DNA of 64,000 nucleotides from Topomyia yanbarensis (GCF_030247195.1 NC_080672.1:87131113-87195112), one strand, 5' to 3'; shown: positions 34,501 through 47,700, counted from the first letter of the stretch. Translations and numbers: made by a program. Notes: a model not told the origin generated them from the sequence alone.

Positions 34501-37500
34501 TAAAATTTGTAAAATTTCTTAAAATTTGTGAAATTTCGTAAAATTTGTATAATTTCGTAAAATTTGTGAAATTTCGTAAAATTTGTGAAATTTCGTAAAA
34601 TTTGTGAGATTTCTTAAAATTTGTGAAATTTTGTAAAATTTGTGAAATTTCGCAAAATTTGTGAAATTTGTTAAATTTCGTAAAATTTGTGAAATTTGTT
34701 TTCGTAAAATTTGTGAAATTTCGTAAAATTTGTGAAATTTTGTAAAATTTGTAAAATTTCGTAAAATTTGTGAAATTTCGTGAAATTTGTGATATTTCGT
34801 AAAATTTGCGAAATTTCATAAAATTTGTGAAATTTCGTAAAATTTCTGAAACTTCGTAAATCTGGGAAATATTGTAAAATCTGAAATTTCGTAGAATTTG
34901 TGAAATTTCGTAATATTAGTGAAATTTCATCAAATTTGTGAAATTTCGTAAAATCCTTGAAATTTTGTAAAATTTGTGAAATTTTGTAAAATTTGTGAAA
35001 TTTCATAAAATTTGTAAAATTTCGTAAAATTTGTAAAATTTCGTAAAATTTGTAAAATTTGTGGAATTTCGTAAAATTTGTAAAATTTGTGGAATTTCGT
35101 AAAATTTTGTAAAATTTGTGAAATTTCGTAAAACTTGTGAAATTTCGTAAAATTTCTGAAATTTTGTAAAATTTGTAAAATTTCGAAAAATTTGTGAAAT
35201 TTCGTAAAATTTGTGAAATTTCGTAAAATTTGTGAAATTTCGTAAATTTGTGCAATTTTGTAAAATTTGTAAAATTTTGTAAAATTTGTGAAATTTCATA
35301 AAATTTGTAAAATTTCGTAAAATTTGTAAAATTTCGTAAAATTTGTGGAATTTCATAAAATTTGTGAAATTTCGTAAAATTTCGTAAAATTTGTGAAATT
35401 TCGTAAAATTTCGTAAAATTTGTGAAAGTTCGTAAAATTTGTGAAATTTCGTAAAATTTCTGAAATTTTGAAAAATTTGTAAAATTTTGTAAAATTTGTA
35501 AAATTTTGTAAAATTTGTGAAATTTCATAAAATTTGCAAAAATTTCGTAAAATTTGTGAAATTTCGTAAAATTTCTGAAATTTTGTAAAATTTCGTAAAA
35601 TTTGTGAAATTTCGTAAAAATTCGTAAAATTTTGTAAAATTTCGTAAAATTTCAAAAATTTCGTAAAATTTCGTAAAATTTCGTAAAATTTCGTAAAATT
35701 CCGTAAAATTTCGTAAAATTTCGTAAAATTTCGTAAAATTTCGTAAAATTTCGTAAAATTTCGTAAAATTTCGTAAAATTTGTGAAATTTCGTAAAATTT
35801 GAGAAATTTCGTAAAATTTCTGAAATTTCATAAAATTTGTGAAATTTCGTAAAATTTGTAAAAATTTCGTAAAATTTGTGATATTTCGTAAAATTTGTGA
35901 AATTTCGTAAAAATTCGTAAAATTTGTGAAATTTCGTAAAATTTGTGAAATTTCGTAAAATTTGTGATATTTCGTAAAATTTGTGAAATTTCGTAAAAAT
36001 TCGTAAAATTTCGTAAAATTTGTGAAATTTCGTAAAATTTCTGAAATTTTGTAAAATTTCTGAAATTTTGTAAAATTTGTAAAATTTCGTAAAATTTGTG
36101 AAATTTCGTAAAATTTGTGAAATTTCGTAAAATTTGTGAAATTTCGTAAAATTTGTGAAATTTTGTAAAATTTTGTAAAATTTGTGAAATTTCATAAAAT
36201 TTGTAAAATTTCGTAAAATTTCTGAAATTTTGTAAAATTTCGTAAAATTTGTGGAATTTCGTAAAATTTGTGAAATTTCGTAAAATTTCGTAAAATTTGT
36301 GAAATTTTGTAAAATTTGTGAAATTTCGTAAAATTTGTGAAATTTCGTAAAATTTCTGAAATTTTGAAAAATTTGTAAAATTTTGTAAAATTTGTGAAAT
36401 TTCATAAAATTTGCAAAAATTTCGTAAAATTTGTGAAATTTCGTAAAATTTCTGAAATTTTGTAAAATTTCGTAAAATTTGTGAAATTTCGTAAAAATTC
36501 GTAAAATTTTGTAAAATTTCGTAAAATGTCGTAAAATTTCGTAAAATTTCGTAAAATTTCGTAAAATTTCGTAAAATTTCGTAAAATTTCGTAAAATTTC
36601 GTAAAATTTCGTAAAATTTCGTAAAATTTGTGAAATATCGTAAAATTTGTAAAATTTCGTAAAATTTGTGATATTTCGTAAAATTTGTGAAATTTCGTAA
36701 AATTTCTGAAATTTCGTAAATCTGGGAATTTTTATAAAATCTGAAATTTCGTAAAATTTGTGAAATTTCGTAAAATTTGTGAAATTTCGTAATATTAGTG
36801 AAATTTCGTAAAATTTGTGAAATTTCATCAAATTTGTGAAATTTCGTAAAATCCTTGATATTTTGTAAAATTTGTGAAATTTTGTAAAATTTGTGAAATT
36901 TCATAAAATTTATAAAATTTCGTAAAATTTGTGGAATTTCGTAAAATTTCGTAAAATTTGTGAAATTTCGTAAAAATTCGTAAAATTTCGTAAAATTTGT
37001 GAAATATCGTAAAATTTGTAAAATTTCGTAAAATTTGTGGAATTTCGTGAAATTTGTAAAATTTCGTAAAATTTGTGAAATTTCGTAAAATTTGTGAAAT
37101 TTCGTAAAATTTCTGAAATTTTGTAAAATTTGTAAAATTTCGTAAAATTTGTAAAATTTCTTAAAATTTGTGAAATTTCGTAAAATTTGTAAAATTTCGT
37201 AAAATTTGTGAAATTTCGTGAAATTTGTGATATTTCGTAAAATTTGCGAAATTTCATAAAATTTGTGAAATTTCGTAAAATTTCTGAAACTTCGTAAATC
37301 TGGGAAATATTGTAAAATCTGAAATTTCGTAAAATTTGTGAAATTTCGTAATATTAGTGAAATTTCGTAAAATTTGTGAAATTTCATCAAATTTGTGAAA
37401 TTTCGTAAAATCCTTGAAATTTTGTAAAATTTGTGAAATTTTGTAAAATTTGTGAAATTTCATAAAATTTGTAAAATTTCGTAAAATTTGTAAAATTTTG

Positions 37501-37955
37501 TAAAATTTGTAAAATTTGTGGAATTTCGTAAAATTTGTAAAATTTGTGGAATTTCGTAAAATTTTGTAAAATTTGTGAAATTTCGTAAAATTTGTGAAAT
37601 TTCGTAAAATTTCTGAAATTTTGTAAAATTTCGTAAAATTTGTAAAATTTCGTAAAATTTGTAAAATTTCTTAAAATTTGTGAAATTTCGTAAAATTTGT
37701 ATAATTTCGTAAAATTTGTGAAATTTCGTAAAATTTGTGAAATTTCGTAAAATTTGTGAGATTTCCTAAAATTTGTGAAATTTCGTAAAATTTGTGAAAT
37801 TTCGTAAAATTTGTGAAATTTGTTAAATTTCGTAAAATTTGTGAAATTTGTTTTCGTAAAATTTGTGAAATTTCGTAAAATTTGTGAAATTTCGTAAAAT
37901 TTGTGAAATTTCGTAAAATTTGTAAAATTTCGTAAAATTTGTGAAATTTCGTAAA
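31558..37955 (+). repeat. Left half: 19-bp dimer domain with higher-order blocks
   Basis: The prevailing unit is a 10-mer plus a 9-mer (TTTCGTAAAATTTGTGAAA), giving 19 bp. Short homogeneous TTTCGTAAAA runs sit at about 31565-31680, 32520-32682, 33485-33590, 35640-35780 and 36515-36630. A rare marker, AATCTGGGAAATATTGTAAA or near variant, recurs at about 33672, 34136, 34858, 36718 and 37297, and once more at 38906. The sequence around each marker is nearly identical over several hundred bases, so blocks of roughly 0.5-1 kb were copied within the array. Confidence 0.85.
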
Positions 37956-40900
37956 ATTTGTGAATATTTTGTAAAATTTGAAATATTATAAAATTTGTGA
38001 AATTTTATAAAATCTCGTAAAATTAGAAAAATTTTGTAAAATTTGTAAAATTTTGTAAAATTTTGTAAAATTTTGTAAAATTTTGTAAAATTTTGTAAAA
38101 TTTTGTAAAATTTTGTAAAATTTTGTAAAATTTTGTAAAATTTTGTAAAATTTTGTAAAATTTTGTAAAATTTTGTAAAATTTTGTAAAATTTTGTAAAA
38201 TTTTGTAAAATTTTGTAAAATTTTGTAAAATTTTGTAAAATTTTGTAAAATTTTGTAAAATTTTGTAAAATTTTGTAAAATTTTGTAAAATTTTGTAAAA
38301 TTTTGTAAAATTTTGTAAAATTTTGTAAAATTTTGTAAAATTTTGTAAAATTTTGTAAAATTTTGTAAAATTTTGTAAAATTTTGTAAAATTTTGTAAAA
38401 TTTGTGAAATATCGTAAAATTTGTAAAATTTCGTAAAATTTGTGGAATTTCGTGAAATTTGTAAAATTTCGTAAAATTTGTGAAATTTCGTAAAATTTGT
38501 GAAATTTCGTAAAATTTCTGAAATTTTGTAAAATTTGTAAAATTTCGTAAAATTTGTAAAATTTCTTAAAATTTGTGAAATTTCGTAAAATTTGTATAAT
38601 TTCGTAAAATTTGTGAAATTTCGTAAAATTTGTGAAATTTCGTAAAATTTGTGAGATTTCTTAAAATTTGTGAAATTTCGTAAAATTTGTGAAATTTCGT
38701 AAAATTTGTGAAATTTGTTAAATTTCGTAAAATTTGTGAAATTTGTTTTCGTAAAATTTGTTAAATTTCGTAAAATTTGTGAAATTTCGTAAAATTTGTA
38801 AAATTTCGTAAAATTTGTGAAATTTCGTGAAATTTGTGATATTTCGTAAAATTTGCGAAATTTCATAAAATTTGTGAAATTTCGTAAAATTTCTGAAACT
38901 TCGTAAATCTGGGAAATATTGTAAAATCTGAAATTTCGTAAAATTTGTGAAATTTCGTAATATTAGTGAAATTTCGTAAAATTTGTGAAATTTCATCAAA
39001 TTTGTGAAATTTCGTAAAATCCTTGAAATTTTGTAAAATTTGTGAAATTTTGTAAAATTTGTGAAATTTCATAAAATTTGTAAAATTTCGTAAAATTTGT
39101 GAAATTTGTTTTCGTAAAATTTGTGAAATTTCGTAAAATTTGTGAAATTTCGTAAAATTTGTGAAATTTCGTAAAATTTGTAAAATTTCGTAAAATTTGT
39201 GAAATTTCGTAAAATTTGTGAATATTTTGTAAAATTTGAAATATTATAAAATTTGTGAAATTTTATAAAATCTCGTAAAATTAGAAAAATTTTGTAAAAT
39301 TTGTAAAATTTTGTAAAATTTTGTAAAATTTTGTAAAATTTTGTAAAATTTTGTAAAATTTTGTAAAATTTTGTAAAATTTTGTAAAATTTTGTAAAATT
39401 TTGTAAAATTTTGTAAAATTTTGTAAAATTTTGTAAAATTTTGTAAAATTTTGTAAAATTTTGTAAAATTTTGTAAAATTTTGTAAAATTTTGTAAAATT
39501 TTGTAAAATTTTGTAAAATTTTGTAAAATTTTGTAAAATTTTGTAAAATTTTGTAAAATTTTGTAAAATTTTGTAAAATTTTGTAAAATTTTGTAAAATT
39601 TTGTAAAATTTTGTAAAATTTTGTAAAATTTTGTAAAATTTTGTAAAATTTTGTAAAATTTTGTAAAATTTTGTAAAATTTTGTAAAATTTTGTAAAATT
39701 TTGTAAAATTTTGTAAAATTTTGTAAAATTTTGTAAAATTTTGTAAAATTTTGTAAAATTTTGTAAAATTTTGTAAAATTTTGTAAAATTTTGTAAAATT
39801 TGTAAAATATCGTAAAATTTGTGAAATTTCTTAAAATTTGTGAAATTTCGTAAAATTTGTATAATTTCGTAAAATTTGTGAAATTTCGTAAAATTTGTGA
39901 AATTTCGTAAAAATTGTGAGATTTCTTAAAATTTGTGAAATTTCGTAAAATTTGTGAAATTTCGTAAAATTTGTGAAATTTCGTAAAATTTGTGAAATTT
40001 CGTAAAATTTGTGAAATTTGTTAAATTTCGTAAAATTTGTTAAATTTCGTAAAATTTGTGAAATTTGTTTGTGAAATTTCGTAAAATTTGTGAAATTTCG
40101 TAAAATTTGTAAAATTTCGTAAAATTTGTGAAATTTCGTAAAATTTGTGAATGTTTTGTAAAATTTGAAATATTATAAAATTTGTGAAATTTTTAAAATT
40201 TGTGAAATTTTATAAAATTTCGGAAAATTAGAAAAATTTTGTAAAATTTGTAAAATTTTGTAAAATTTTGTAAAATTTTGTAAAATTTTGTAAAATTTTG
40301 TAAAATTTTGTAAAATTTTGTAAAATGTTGTAAAATTTTGTAAAATTTTGTAAAATTTTGCAAAATTTTGTAAAATTTTGTAAAATTTTGTAAAATTTTG
40401 TAAAATTTTGTAAAATTTTGTAAAATTTTGTAAAATTTTGTAAAATTTTGTAAAATTTTGTAAAATTTTGTAAAATTTTGTAAAATTTTGTAAAATTTTG
40501 TAAAATTTTGTAAAATTTTGTAAAATTTTGTAAAATTTTGTAAAATTTTGTAAAATTTTGTAAAATTTTGTAAAATTTTGTAAAATTTTGCAAAATTTTG
40601 TAAAATTTTGTAAAATTTTGTAAAATTTTGTAAAATTTTGTAAAATTTTGTAAAATTTTGTAAAATTTTGTAAAATTTTGTAAAATTTTGTAAAATTTTG
40701 TAAAATTTTGTAAAATTTTGTAAAATTTTGTAAAATTTTGTAAAATTTTGTAAAATTTTGTAAAATTTTGTAAAATTTTGTAAAATTTTGTAAAATTTTG
40801 TAAAATTTTGTAAAATTTTGTAAAATTTTGTAAAATTTTGTAAAATTTTGTAAAATTTTGTAAAATTTTGTAAAATTTTGTAAAATTTTGAAAAATTTTG

Positions 40901-43880
40901 AAAAATTTTGTAAAATTTCGTAAAATTTTGTAAAATTTCGTAAAATTTGTGAAATTTTGTAGATTTTATAAAATTTCGTAAAATTTGTGAAATTTCGTAA
41001 AATTTGTGGATATTTTGTAAAATTTGAAATTTTATAAAATTTGTGAAATTTTTAAAATTTGTGAAATTTTATAAAATTTCGTAAAATTTGAAAAATTTTG
41101 TAAAATTTGTAAAATTTTGTAAAATTTTGTAAAATTTTGTAAAATTTTGTAAAATTTTGTAAAATTTTGTAAAATTTTGTAAAATTTTGTAAAATTTTGT
41201 AAAATTTTGTAAAATTTTGTAAAATTTTGTAAAATTTTGTAAAATTTTGTAAAATTTTGTAAAATTTTGTAAAATTTTGTAAAATTTTGCAAAATTTTGT
41301 AAAATTTTGTAAAATTTTGTAAAATTTTGTAAAATTTTGTAAAATTTTGTAAAATTTTGTAAAATTTTGTAAAATTTTGTAAAATTTTGTAAAATTTTGT
41401 AAAATTTTGTAAAATTTTGTAAAATTTTGTAAAATTTTGTAAAATTTTGTAAAATTTTGTAAAATTTTGTAAAATTTTGTAAAATTTTGTAAAATTTTGT
41501 AAAATTTTGTAAAATTTTGTAAAATTTTGTAAAATTTTGTAAAATTTTGTAAAATTTTGTAAAATTTTGTAAAATTTTGTAAAATTTTGTAAAATTTTGT
41601 AAAATTTTGTAAAATTTTGTAAAATTTTGCAAAATTCTGTAAAATTTTGTAAAATTTTGTAAAATTTTGTAAAATTTTGTAAAATTTTGTAAAATTTTGT
41701 AAAATTTTGTAAAATTTTGTAAAATTTTGTAAAATTTTGTAAAATTTTGTAAAATTTTGTAAAATTTTGTAAAATTTTGTAAAATTTTGTAAAATTTTGT
41801 AAAATTTTGTAAAATTTTGTAAAATTTTGTAAAATTTTGTAAAATTTTGTAAAATTTTGTAAAATTTTGTAAAATTTTGTAAAATTTTGTAAAATTTTGT
41901 AAAATTTTGTAAAATTTTGTAAAATTTTGTAAAATTTTGTAAAATTTTGTGAAATTTTGTAAAATTTTGTAAAATTTTGTAAAATTTTGTAAAATTTTGT
42001 AAAATTTTGTAAAATTTTGTAAAATTTTGTAAAATTTTGTAAAATTTTGTAAAATTTTGTAAAATTTTGTAAAATTTTGTAAAATTTTGTAAAATTTTGT
42101 AAAATTTTGTAAAATTTTGTAAAATTTTGTAAAATTTTGTAAAATTTTGTAAAATTTTGTAAAATTTTGTAAAATTTTGTAAAATTTTGTAAAATTTTGT
42201 AAAATTTTGTAAAATTTTGTAAAATTTTGTAAAATTTTGTAAAATTTTGTAAAATTTTGTAAAATTTTGTAAAATTTTGTAAAATTTTGTAAAATTTTGT
42301 AAAATTTTGTAAAATTTTGTAAAATTTTGTAAAATTTTGTAAAATTTTGTAAAATTTTGTAAAATTTTGTAAAATTTTGTAAAATTTTGTAAAATTTTGT
42401 AAAATTTTGTAAAATTTTGTAAAATTTTGTAAAATTTTGTAAAATTTTGTAAAATTTTGTAAAATTTTGTAAAATTTTGTAAAATTTTGTAAAATTTTGA
42501 AAAATTTTGAAAAATTTTGAAAAATTTTGAAAAATTTTGTAAAATTTCGTAAAATTTTGTAAAATTTCGTAAAATTTGTGAAATTTTGTAGATATTATAA
42601 AATTTCGTAAAATGTGTGAAATTTCGTAAAATTTGTGGATATTTTGTAAAATTTGAAATTTTATAAAATTTGTGAAATTTTTAAAATTTGTGAAATTTTA
42701 TAAAATTTCGTAAAATTTGAAAAATTTTGTAAAATTTGTAAAATTTTGTAAAATTTTGTAAAATTTTGTAAAATTTTGTAAAATTTTGTAAAATTTTGTA
42801 AAATTTTGTAAAATTTTGTAAAATTTTGTAAAATTTTGTAAAATTTTGTAAAATTTTGTAAAATTTTGTAAAATTTTGTAAAATTTTGTAAAATTTTGTA
42901 AAATTTTGTAAAATTTTGCAAAATTTTGTAAAATTTTGTAAAATTTTGTAAAATTTTGTAAAATTTTGTAAAATTTTGTAAAATTTTGTAAAATTTTGTA
43001 AAATTTTGTAAAATTTTGTAAAATTTTGTAAAATTTTGTAAAATTTTGTAAAATTTTGTAAAATTTTGTAAAATTTTGTAAAATTTTGTAAAATTTTGTA
43101 AAATTTTGTAAAATTTTGTAAAATTTTGTAAAATTTTGTAAAATTTTGTAAAATTTTGTAAAATTTTGTAAAATTTTGTAAAATTTTGTAAAATTTTGTA
43201 AAATTTTGTAAAATTTTGTAAAATTTTGTAAAATTTTGTAAAATTTTGTAAAATTTTGTAAAATTTTGTAAAATTTTGTAAAATTTTGTAAAATTTTGTA
43301 AAATTTTGTAAAATTTTGTAAAATTTTGTAAAATTTTGTAAAATTTTGTAAAATTTTGTAAAATTTTGTAAAATTTTGTAAAATTTTGTAAAATTTTGTA
43401 AAATTTTGTAAAATTTTGTAAAATTTTGTAAAATTTTGTAAAATTTTGTAAAATTTTGTAAAATTTTGTAAAATTTTGTAAAATTTTGTAAAATTTTGTA
43501 AAATTTTGTAAAATTTTGTAAAATTTTGTAAAATTTTGTAAAATTTTGTAAAATTTTGTAAAATTTTGTAAAATTTTGTAAAATTTTGTAAAATTTTGTA
43601 AAATTTTGTAAAATTTTGTAAAATTTTGTAAAATTTTGTAAAATTTTGTAAAATTTTGTAAAATTTTGTAAAATTTTGTAAAATTTTGTAAAATTTTGTA
43701 AAATTTTGTAAAATTTTGTAAAATTTTGTAAAATTTTGTAAAATTTTGTAAAATTTTGTAAAATTTTGTAAAATTTTGTAAAATTTTGTAAAATTTTGTA
43801 AAATTTTGTAAAATTTTGTAAAATTTTGTAAAATTTTGTAAAATTTTGTAAAATTTTGTAAAATTTTGTAAAATTTTTTA
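37956..43880 (+). repeat. Right half: five homogeneous TTTTGTAAAA blocks with a shared leader
   Basis: Pure decamer runs lie at about 38047-38400, 39303-39800, 40253-40890, 41110-42495 and 42734-43876 (about 35, 50, 64, 138 and 114 units by span). Each is preceded by the same leader containing TTTGTGAATATTTTGTAAAA (GTGGATATTTTG in the last two), an AAATATTATAAAA or AAATTTTATAAAA variant, and GAAAAATTTTG; the leaders start near 37957, 39216, 40144, 41003 and 42633. Blocks three and four end in the same trailer, with GAAAAATTTTG units and TTTTGTAGAT. Isolated point changes (AAAATGTTG near 40324; CAAAATTTTG at a few sites) mark otherwise perfect repeats, indicating very recent expansion. Confidence 0.9.
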
Positions 43881-44535
43881 AATATCGTAAAATTTGTGAA
43901 ATTTCGTTAAATTTGTGAAATTTCGTAAAATTTGTGAAATTTTGTAGATATTGTAAAATTTCATAAAATTTGTGAAATTTCGTAAAATGTGTGAAATTTC
44001 GTAAAATTTGTGAAATTTGTAAAATTTGTGAAATTTCGTAAAATTTGTGAAATTTCGTAGATATTGTGAAATTTCGTAAAATTTGAAAAATTTCGTAAAA
44101 TTTGTGAAATTTCGTAAAATTTGTGAAATTTTGTATAATTTGTAAAATTTCGTAAAATTTGTGAAATTTTGTGAAATTTTGTAAAATTTGTGAAATTTTG
44201 TAAAATTTTGTAAAATCACGGAAAATTGCAAAATTTTGTAAAATTTCGTAAAATTTGTAAAACTTCGTAAAATTGTGAATTTTTATAAAATTTGTGAAAT
44301 ATCGCAAAATTTGTGAAATTTTGTAAAATTTGCGAAATTTCGTAAAATTTCTGAAATTTCGTAAAATTTGTAAAATTTGTGAAATTTCGTAAAATTTGTG
44401 AAATTTCGTAATATTTGTGAAATTTTGTAAAATTTGTGATATTTCGTAAAATTTCGCAAAATTTCGTAAAATTTCGTAAAATTTCGTAAAGTTTCGTAAA
44501 ATTTCGTAAATTTTCGTAAAGTTTCTTAAATAAAT

Positions 44536-44765
44536 TTGACAAATTTTAGAATTTGTAAAGAGAATGAGTAAACTGAGTAAATTGAGTATAATGAGTAAAA
44601 TGGGCAAATCGAGAAAAATTAGTAAAATGAGTAAAATTAGTAATATTTTTACAAAAGGCAAATAAGAGAATTAAAAAATATAAGTGACATAAGAAAAATA
44701 AACAAAATAAGGAAACTGAGTTAAATGAGTCAAATAAATAAAATAAAACGATTGTCATTGTTTCG
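44536..44765 (+). repeat. Degenerate right flank of the giant satellite
   Basis: From about 44560 the unit becomes GAGTAAAATGAGTAAA-like (ten-base ATGAGTAAAA), closely resembling 31370-31557 on the other side. It decays into unique sequence by about 44760. The same family, in the same orientation, therefore borders both ends of the core. Confidence 0.75.
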
Positions 44766-47700
44766 AAAATTCCTCATTGTGATTTCTCAAAGTTTTTTGA
44801 AAGTTAGTTTATAAGCATCTGAGAGAGTAGCTACATAAACTGGCAATAAACTTTTCATTCGTTTTTATGCATTTCACCTGTCTCATAAGTTCACTTGGAG
44901 CTTCAACTTCATTATAGGAAGTCGTATTATTAATTGGAGCTACCAGAAATTTCTGGAAAATATTTGTGACAAATGTGACAATTTGTGATCAACATTTCTG
45001 CGAAATTTATTTTCTTCTTTTGGGGAATCGCAATGAAGAAATTCAGAAATTTCATTTTTAATATTTTTCCTTTTTTCTAGAAGCCCACAGCGCTTAAGCG
45101 CTAATTCTTGGTTCTTAGATTTTTGAAGCCATGAAATTTAATTTCTTAACTTAATTTATTTTAAGTTCAATTCGAGTACATCGTTCAAAGTTCGACAAAT
45201 CTCTCAATCACGTTGGCAGTACCGGAAACATGCAGAGCATGATTGATCGGAATCTAACGGCTACCGGCGACGGCGGACGTGCCGTCGGCCACAGTTCTAC
45301 TTCTCGAAGGTCGATTTCATGTTATCGGCGATAGTAACAGTTCCTACGATATAGCCCAGCCGGCGAAATGAACCCGCTTGTCAGTTAGCCAAGTTTTGCT
45401 ACCGTCGTCGCTCGTGCACAGGTCGCCGGTGGAGTTGTTTTGCTTTTCCGGTAGCACAGTAGCACTATCAGAAGGTGCGACATCGCATTTATCAATTCGT
45501 GATGAACCGAAGTATGGGGACGAGACAAGACTTGTTTGGCCCCTCTATAATAGGCGGCAAAAAAAAATAAGTAAAACAGCAAACATCTTCACTAGTCTGG
45601 CGTTGCTCGAAAGCAATCAAAAGAACAGTTTTACTATTTATCGGTACCTGTCCCCTGGAACACTACTTTTCACACATGCCATCGCGGGTACAGCGGTTGC
45701 AGGTTGGGGCAATCGGAATCGATCTTTTGTCATCCAACCGGAATGATGGTGGTGGTGGTGTCAGGGAGGGGGGTCCAGCGAAAACCGTTTAGCCTCGAGG
45801 TACCAACATTCCAACGGCCCATCAGACTGTACGGTTTCCAATTGTGTGAAAAATTTACTTTTATTACGATTTAATTATATCATCTTCATTGCCTCGTTGT
45901 TCGATGGTGGCGGCGACGCACACCGGCTGGTCAGCTAGTTTGGCCGAGATTGTGTGGACTCAAGATCCGGCTATATCTTCCAAACTGAAAGAAGGGTGGA
46001 GGAGGGTAACTTGTTCTCTTATCCATTACAGTGATAAATGGTTGAAAGATGGATGTGTGTCCTCGGGCAAGGGCACGCTAGGTATGGTGTGGGAACAGTG
46101 TTGCCTACCTCAGATTTACTAGTTTGAGTTGTTCACTTTTTCTTCGTACGTCGAGTACCATCGGTTGGACATTCGATGGATTGAGATTTAATAATTTCGT
46201 ACTAAATCAACTGTTTTAATTAACCGGGTATTTTCCAAAATAGACTCAACCAATTGCTTCTTTTCTTCAAATCAAATGGTTGCAAGTAAGAATTGGAAAA
46301 AGACCACAAATACAATTAGTACGTACACAATAAGCGAACAATCGGCTGCACTGACCTTGTCTTTTTTCCTCACAATCATAGGCGGCTCCAAGGAGGCACA
46401 GGGGGCACTTGAATAAGATATTAGGAGAGTACCACCTCTTTACCCATTCACTGGAACCGTCTATGCAGCCGCAACCACTTGCACAACTAGTTCCCTGCAC
46501 CGCCGGGGCGAAGCCATCCGTCTCGTTAGGACAAATATGTGAGCTTGTTTCTTTCCCTGTTTTCGCTAACCGGAATACTTCCCCTCCTCCCTCGCCCCAT
46601 TTGTCTAATACTTTTCCGACGTTGTCATTTTACCGCGCAACCAGTAGCTGCTCTTCGCTGGTTTTATGGCCAGAACTCGGCATGGTAACATTCTACATCA
46701 ATTTAATAAATTCTTAAAATAGTGATGCAGCTTTGATTTATGCCAGGTTTGTCTCTAATTGAAATCATAAATAGTTGCAGAGCATAGAATAAGACAAGAA
46801 CAGCGAGGAAAATAAATGGCCGCTCCGTTTGGAATGGAGAAGCGGAAAAATCTAGATGAAAGGAATGCTAATCAAACTAATGGGAAGCTGCGGCAAAGGA
46901 ATGTGACTGTGGAAAGTTCTCGCAGCTGCTGCAGCACACGAAAGTCTACTGCAAATGCGCCGCCTTCGGAAATTCTAACTCCGCTATTTTAAACGATACA
47001 TGGAAAAGTCTAGTACAAACAGACTGATTCGGTGTTAACAGCACAATATATGACCAAGTGCCAATAAACCCCCCTGTCCCGGTTTGGCCATTTGTTAGTT
47101 TATTCTTTTGCGCCACGCGAATCGCTGTAACAATTTGCTTATATGGTTTTTCAATTGGCAATCACCTCCTTTCCTGCTGTAGCGGCTTCAAAATAGTTCA
47201 ATTGAGCCCGCCCGCTCGGAACAAACGAAACCGCTGCCGCATGACTGCGGTGCTACCAATTTAGCGCGGTGAACAACAATACAATCGATTCGAATATTTG
47301 TAAATACCTACTACCACTGCACTGGCTGGTGGTTCGACGGATCGAGCAAAGATTGCGCCCCAGTCAAGAGCCTGGATGGAGGAGCTGGTTTGATTGGGCT
47401 CCCTAGTTTGTATGACAATTTATTGGCTGTTCAATTCACGCCATCCGAGAGGGTTGTATAATCGCAATCGCGTCCAATCCGCACTATCTCATACATAGAA
47501 GGTGAAGTTTCATTGTAAAACAGCGGCTGCCGTTGGCAGTAAAACATAAAACAAAAACAGAAAACAGAATAAATAACACCAATCCAGGGGACAATTAACT
47601 GCGCATTGGCAGGCAAACTTCGAACTATTATGTCGTAAAATTTGAGTTATGGGCGTGAAAAGGTTAATAAATTTATCGCTAATTGCGGTGCGCCAAATGA

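Larger units (their letters stand above)
31558..44535 (+). repeat. Giant AT-rich satellite, 10-bp unit, about 13 kb
   Basis: Practically the whole interval is built from TTTCGTAAAA, TTTTGTAAAA and the 9-bp variant TTTGTGAAA. In every full decamer the A-run meets the T-run as AAAATTT(T), spaced 9.5-10 bp apart. The plus strand has TAA in each unit. The minus strand has no stop in any frame, so long ORFs (up to 666 codons, reading NFTKFYKILQ or a 19-residue FTNFTKFHKFYEISQ-type repeat) arise automatically. Sequence differences between blocks show this is not one mis-copied unit, but exact length in an assembly of such DNA is uncertain. No gene, centromere-protein box or other feature was found inside. 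Confidence 0.95.

Noticed and set aside
31558..44535. CRISPR array or telomere-type repeat
   Set aside because: There are no unique spacers between repeats, and the unit is not a telomerase-like G-rich repeat. It is a contiguous AT-rich satellite in eukaryotic DNA.
42661..44661. 666-codon minus-strand ORF and the other 69- to 520-codon ORFs across 31.5-44.7 kb
   Set aside because: The decamer/19-mer complement contains no stop in any frame, so long ORFs are inevitable. The peptide period simply equals the DNA period, and several frames are open at once.
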